Below are positions 30,661 through 34,061 of a DNA stretch of 34,061 bases, one piece after another. The notes beneath the pieces were generated by a model. That model was not told where the DNA came from. It worked only from the letters and a program-made list of their open reading frames with translations, and searched no databases. The stretch's first letter is position 1. Every line of letters starts with the position of its first letter. Position numbers and translations under genes: made by a program. This DNA comes from Bacteroidales bacterium (GTDB taxonomy: Bacteria; Bacteroidota; Bacteroidia; Bacteroidales; UBA932), in assembly GCA_017438265.1 (NCBI GenBank), contig JAFRVZ010000003.1:1-34061 (forward strand). Direction: 5' to 3'.

Positions 30661-32046
30661 ATGGCAGAGAGTCAGAAGAAAACGAATTACCGGTGGGTGA
30701 TCGTCGCGATGCTCTTCTTCGCGACGACGATCAACTACCTCGACCGGCAGGTCCTCTCGCTGACCTGGGAGGACTTCATCCGTCCCGAATTCCACTGGAG
30801 CAACAACAACTACGGCACGATCACGGGCGTCTTCTCCCTGATCTACGCGGTCGCGATGCTGTTCGCGGGCTCCGTCGTCGATAAGCTGGACACGAAGAAA
30901 GGCTACTTCTGGAGCATCTTCATCTGGTCGCTTGGCGCCTGCCTCCACGCCCTCTGCGGCGCGGGCACGAACGCGATCATGAACGTCCTCGGCGCCGCCG
31001 GCAGGATCACGCTCGTCAGCATGACCCTCTTCATCCTGGCCCGCTGCGTGCTCGCGGTCGGTGAAGCCGGCAACTTCCCCGCCGCCAACAAGGCGGTCGC
31101 GGAATACTTCCCCCGGAAGGACCGCGCCTTCGCGACCTCGATCTTCAACGCCGGCTCGACGATCGGCGCCCTCGTGGCCCCGTTCTGCATCCCGCCGCTC
31201 GCCAAGGCCTACGGCTGGGAAATGGCCTTCATCATCATCGGCGCCCTCGGTTTCATCTGGATGGGCCTCTGGATGCTGGTCTATGAGAAGCCGGAGAAGA
31301 ACCGCCGCGTCAACGCCGCGGAGCTGGCCTATGTCCGCGAGGACGGCGACGCCGCCCCGGCGCAGAAGGAGAAGACGCGCTATCCCCTCTGGAAGTGTTT
31401 CCGCTTCAAGCAGACCTGGGCCTTCATCGTCGGCAAGGGAATGACCGACGGCGTCTGGTGGTTCTTCCTCTTCTGGATGCCTTCCTACCTGAAGAACGTC
31501 TACGGGATGAGCAGCACCGACCCGCGCTTCCAGATTGCCATCGGCGTCCTGTACCTGATCGTGATGCTGTCCCTGCTGGGCGGCTACCTGCCGACCATCT
31601 TCGTCGAGAAGCGGAAGATGCACCCCTATGACGGAAAGATGCGCGCGATGCTGATCTTCGCCTTCTTCCCGCTGGCGGCCCTCTTCGCGCAGCCCCTGTC
31701 CCATATCTCCTACTGGATTCCCGTCGCGCTCGTCGGCATCGCCGCGGCCGCCCACCAGTCCTGGAGCGCCAACATCTTCTCGACCGTCGGCGACATGTTC
31801 CCGAAAGAGTCGATCGCGACCATCACCGGCATCGGCGGCATGGCCGGCGGCCTTGGCTCCTTCTTCATCCAGCAGGGAGCGGGCCTCCTCTTCGATGCCA
31901 GTGAAGCCGGTGGCTGGACCGTCTTCGGCGCCCACGGCATCCAGGCCGGCTACATCATCATGTTCACCTACTGCGCCGTCGCCTACCTCGCCGCCTGGCT
32001 CATCATGAAGTCCCTTGTCCCGCATTACCAACCCATTGAAAAATAA
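30661..32046 (+). CDS. MFS hexuronate transporter, ExuT-like
   Basis: A 461-residue major facilitator transporter of the anion:cation symporter family. It begins YRWVIVAMLFFATTINYLDRQVLSL, close to the N-terminus of ExuT hexuronate permeases; about twelve membrane segments follow, with VGEAGNFPAANKAVAEYFP in helix 4-5 and the central charged loop at residues 200-240. Uptake of glucuronate or galacturonate, or of KDG itself, would feed kdgK and eda in the same operon. It starts 12 nt after the porin. No dedicated terminator is visible before the rpsO promoter. Confidence 0.9.
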   Translation: MAESQKKTNYRWVIVAMLFFATTINYLDRQVLSLTWEDFIRPEFHWSNNNYGTITGVFSLIYAVAMLFAGSVVDKLDTKKGYFWSIFIWSLGACLHALCGAGTNAIMNVLGAAGRITLVSMTLFILARCVLAVGEAGNFPAANKAVAEYFPRKDRAFATSIFNAGSTIGALVAPFCIPPLAKAYGWEMAFIIIGALGFIWMGLWMLVYEKPEKNRRVNAAELAYVREDGDAAPAQKEKTRYPLWKCFRFKQTWAFIVGKGMTDGVWWFFLFWMPSYLKNVYGMSSTDPRFQIAIGVLYLIVMLSLLGGYLPTIFVEKRKMHPYDGKMRAMLIFAFFPLAALFAQPLSHISYWIPVALVGIAAAAHQSWSANIFSTVGDMFPKESIATITGIGGMAGGLGSFFIQQGAGLLFDASEAGGWTVFGAHGIQAGYIIMFTYCAVAYLAAWLIMKSLVPHYQPIEK

Positions 32047-32078
32047 TTTGGTATTTCGGAATCTAATCGTTACCTTTG
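32047..32078 (+). promoter_or_regulatory. Promoter of rpsO
   Basis: TTTG (32047-32050) and TACCTTTG (32071-32078) are 20 nt apart, the best match to the Bacteroidota promoter consensus in the window. The start near 32084 gives a leader of about 37 nt. The -33 box overlaps the end of the transporter gene by at most its stop region. Confidence 0.82.
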
Positions 32079-32120
32079 CAGCCCAAAAGTTTAATCAATC
32101 AATTATTTAATTCTTTGCAA

Positions 32121-32399
32121 ATGGCTGCTGAATACTTACAGGCTGACAAAAAGCAAGAGATTTTCGCGAAGTACGGAAAGTCTAATAAGGACACCGGCTC
32201 CCCTGAGAGCCAGGTTGCGCTATTTTCCTACCGTATCGCTCACCTTACCGAGCACGTGAAGAAGAACAAGAAGGACGTGGTTACCCGTCGTTCCCTTCTC
32301 CGCCTCGTCGGTAAGAGACGTCAGGTGCTGGATTATCTCCAGAAGACCGACATCGAGAGATACAGAAACATCATCAAGGAGCTCGGTCTCCGTCGATAA
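32121..32399 (+). CDS. rpsO: Ribosomal protein S15
   Basis: A 92-residue small-subunit protein that binds 16S rRNA early in assembly. [45 protein letters not shown] and the C-terminal IIKELGLRR are the conserved core. The frame is open to a TTG-type start at 32076, but that lies in the promoter; ATG 32121 starts [11 protein letters not shown]. Codon choice is noticeably less GC-rich than in neighbouring genes, as expected for a highly expressed gene. It has its own promoter and terminator. Confidence 0.97.
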   Translation: MAAEYLQADKKQEIFAKYGKSNKDTGSPESQVALFSYRIAHLTEHVKKNKKDVVTRRSLLRLVGKRRQVLDYLQKTDIERYRNIIKELGLRR

Positions 32400-32418
32400 A
32401 CGATAGGAAAGGATGATA

Positions 32419-32451
32419 GGGATGGTTCCCGGTAGGAGCCATCCCTTTTTT
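32419..32451 (+). terminator. Terminator or attenuator between rpsO and pnp
   Basis: GGGATGGTTCC and GGAGCCATCCC form an 11-bp stem (one G-U) with loop CGGTA, followed by six T. Since pnp starts 30 nt later with no clear promoter, the hairpin may only partly stop transcription. Confidence 0.9.
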
Positions 32452-32480
32452 GGATGAAAAAGACGTTAAGGAAAACAATA

Positions 32481-34061
32481 ATGAACATTATCAAGAAACA
32501 GATTACCCTGGCGGACGGTCGCGTGATTGAGATCGAGACCGGTAAACTCGCCAAGCAGGCCGACGGCTCCGCCGTCGTGAAGATGGGTGGCACGATGCTC
32601 CTCGCCACCGTATGTGCAGCCAAAGAAGTGAAGGAAGGCACCGATTTCATGCCTCTGACGGTTGATTACAGAGAGAAATACTACGCCGCAGGCCGTTTCC
32701 CCGGCGGATTCATGAAGCGCGAAAGCAAGCCCAGCGACTATGAGATCCTGATCGCCCGCCTGGTGGACCGTCCGATCCGTCCCCTGTGGCCGGATGACTT
32801 CCACCTCGAGGTCTTCCTCCAGCTGAGCCTGATCTCCGCCGAGGCCGACATCCAGCCCGACGCCCTCGCCGGCCTGGCCGCCTCCTGCGCCCTCGCGACC
32901 AGCGACCTTCCGTTCGGCGGTCCGGTCTCCGAGGTCCGCGTCGCCCGCGTTAACGGCGAATTCGTCATCAACCCCGGTTTCTCCCAGATGAAGGACGCCG
33001 ACCTCGAGCTGATGGTCGCCGCGACCGAGGAGAACATCATGATGGTCGAGGGCGAGATGAACGAGGTCCCCGAGAGCGTGATGCTCGAGGCGATCAAGTT
33101 CGCCCACGAAGAGATCAAGAAGCACTGCCGCGTCCAGAAGGAGCTCATGCACGAGCTCGGCACGGACGTCAACAAGCGCGACTATCCCCACGACGAGCAG
33201 GATGAGGACCTCCGCAAGGCCGTCAAGGATTTCTGCTACGACAAGTGCTACGCCCTCGCGAAGAGCGCCAAGCCCAAGCACGAGCGCGAAGACGGCTTCA
33301 ACGCCATCGTCGACGAGTACATCGCGACCCTCCCCGAGCCCCAGAACATCGAGGAGCGCGAAGCCTTCGAGAAGAAGGTCGCCCTCGTGAAGCGCTACTA
33401 CCATGACGTCGAGAAGGAAGCGATGCGTAACCTCATCCTCGACGAAGGCATCCGCCTCGACGGCCGCGCCACGACCCAGGTCCGCCCGATCTGGTGCGAG
33501 GTCGACTACCTCCCGTGCGCCCATGGTTCCGCCATCTTCACCCGCGGCGAGACCCAGTCCCTCGCGACCGTGACCCTCGGCACCAAGATGGATATGAAAG
33601 AGATGGACGAGGTCCTGATCCAGGGAGACCAGCAGTTCGTCCTCCACTACAACTTCCCGCCGTTCGCCACGGGCGAGGCCAAGCCCCAGCGGGCTCCCGG
33701 CCGCCGCGAAATCGGCCACGGCAACCTCGCGATGCGCGCCCTCAAGCCCGTCATCCCGATGGCCCCGGAGAATCCCTACGCCGTGCGCGTCGTCTCCGAC
33801 ATCCTCGAGTCCAACGGCTCCTCCTCGATGGCCTCCGTCTGCGGCGGCTGCCTGGCGCTGATGGACGCGGGCGTGAAGATCCGCAAGCCGGTCGCCGGTG
33901 TGGCGATGGGCCTCATCACGGACGCCGAGCGCCCGAACGACCGCTACGCCATCCTGACCGACATCCTCGGTGACGAGGACCACCTCGGCGACATGGACTT
34001 CAAGGTCACCGGCACGAAGGACGGCATCACCGCGACCCAGATGGACATCAAGGTCGACGGC
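32481..34061 (+). CDS. pnp: Polyribonucleotide nucleotidyltransferase, 5' part
   Basis: 527 codons are open to the window end; the whole enzyme has roughly 700-750 residues. PNPase degrades RNA 3' to 5' by phosphorolysis. The first RNase PH-like domain is seen ([40 protein letters not shown]), then the helical linker (residues 200-305), then the second RNase PH domain with [45 protein letters not shown] and [13 protein letters not shown]. The KH and S1 RNA-binding domains would lie outside the window. It follows rpsO, a widely conserved order. Confidence 0.96.
   Translation, partial: MNIIKKQITLADGRVIEIETGKLAKQADGSAVVKMGGTMLLATVCAAKEVKEGTDFMPLTVDYREKYYAAGRFPGGFMKRESKPSDYEILIARLVDRPIRPLWPDDFHLEVFLQLSLISAEADIQPDALAGLAASCALATSDLPFGGPVSEVRVARVNGEFVINPGFSQMKDADLELMVAATEENIMMVEGEMNEVPESVMLEAIKFAHEEIKKHCRVQKELMHELGTDVNKRDYPHDEQDEDLRKAVKDFCYDKCYALAKSAKPKHEREDGFNAIVDEYIATLPEPQNIEEREAFEKKVALVKRYYHDVEKEAMRNLILDEGIRLDGRATTQVRPIWCEVDYLPCAHGSAIFTRGETQSLATVTLGTKMDMKEMDEVLIQGDQQFVLHYNFPPFATGEAKPQRAPGRREIGHGNLAMRALKPVIPMAPENPYAVRVVSDILESNGSSSMASVCGGCLALMDAGVKIRKPVAGVAMGLITDAERPNDRYAILTDILGDEDHLGDMDFKVTGTKDGITATQMDIKVDG

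Overview
This window looks like a chromosome segment from a GC-rich gut-type Bacteroidota (probably Bacteroidales). The signs are the many Bacteroidota-type -7 boxes (TAnnTTTG) just upstream of genes, weak Shine-Dalgarno signals, and a typical gene set: C10 peptidase with a fimbrillin-like lipoprotein, GH78 rhamnosidase, zinc-less DksA-like protein, rpsO-pnp, and many exported lipoproteins. I cannot name the genus from sequence alone. Large antisense ORFs on both strands follow from the high GC content and are not genes.

Layout. 1-3833 holds housekeeping genes: the 3' part of ribF, then greA, a HIT protein and a TlpA-like lipoprotein on +, meeting tsaB and cvpA on -. An overlapping divergent promoter pair at 3851-3873 separates cvpA from a tight five-gene + operon, ileS - dksA-like - lspA - DUF6057-like membrane protein - haem-motif/beta-propeller lipoprotein (3884-11696). 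It ends at a hairpin terminator that can also stop the opposing tRNA unit. Three tRNA-Ser genes (GGA and TGA on -, CGA on +) sit at 11730-12169 around a nearly symmetric promoter palindrome. 12198-12557 is non-coding.

12558-14777 (-) carries a GT4 glycosyltransferase, a 32-codon stub of proC, and an OxyR-like LysR regulator that lacks the redox cysteines; trkH is divergent from it. wecA and a VanX-like lipoprotein follow on -, then a TIM-barrel lipoprotein on +. 19505-20387 is a repeat-rich non-coding region: paired palindromic repeats, a long-arm inverted repeat, a candidate MITE, a REP-like sequence, a 23-bp-stem hairpin and a degenerate repeat array. It leads into the promoter of an exported-protein operon at 20425-27359: a 36-residue peptide, fimbrillin-like lipoprotein, C10 protease, GH78 alpha-L-rhamnosidase and Tat-type dipeptide epimerase.

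27373-34061 holds mscL (-), then a hexuronate/2-keto-3-deoxygluconate operon (kdgK, eda, porin, ExuT-like transporter), rpsO with its own promoter and terminator, and the 5' three quarters of pnp, cut by the window end.

Most notable points: an IleRS with the swapped GXHH signature motif, which is linked to mupirocin hyper-resistance; the cysteine-less OxyR relative next to a LysR-type palindrome; the proC stub; a REP-like repeat carried in frame inside a membrane protein; an uncharacterised membrane protein/haem lipoprotein pair; and the repeat-studded control region in front of the protease operon. All family assignments come from reading motifs, without database searches.
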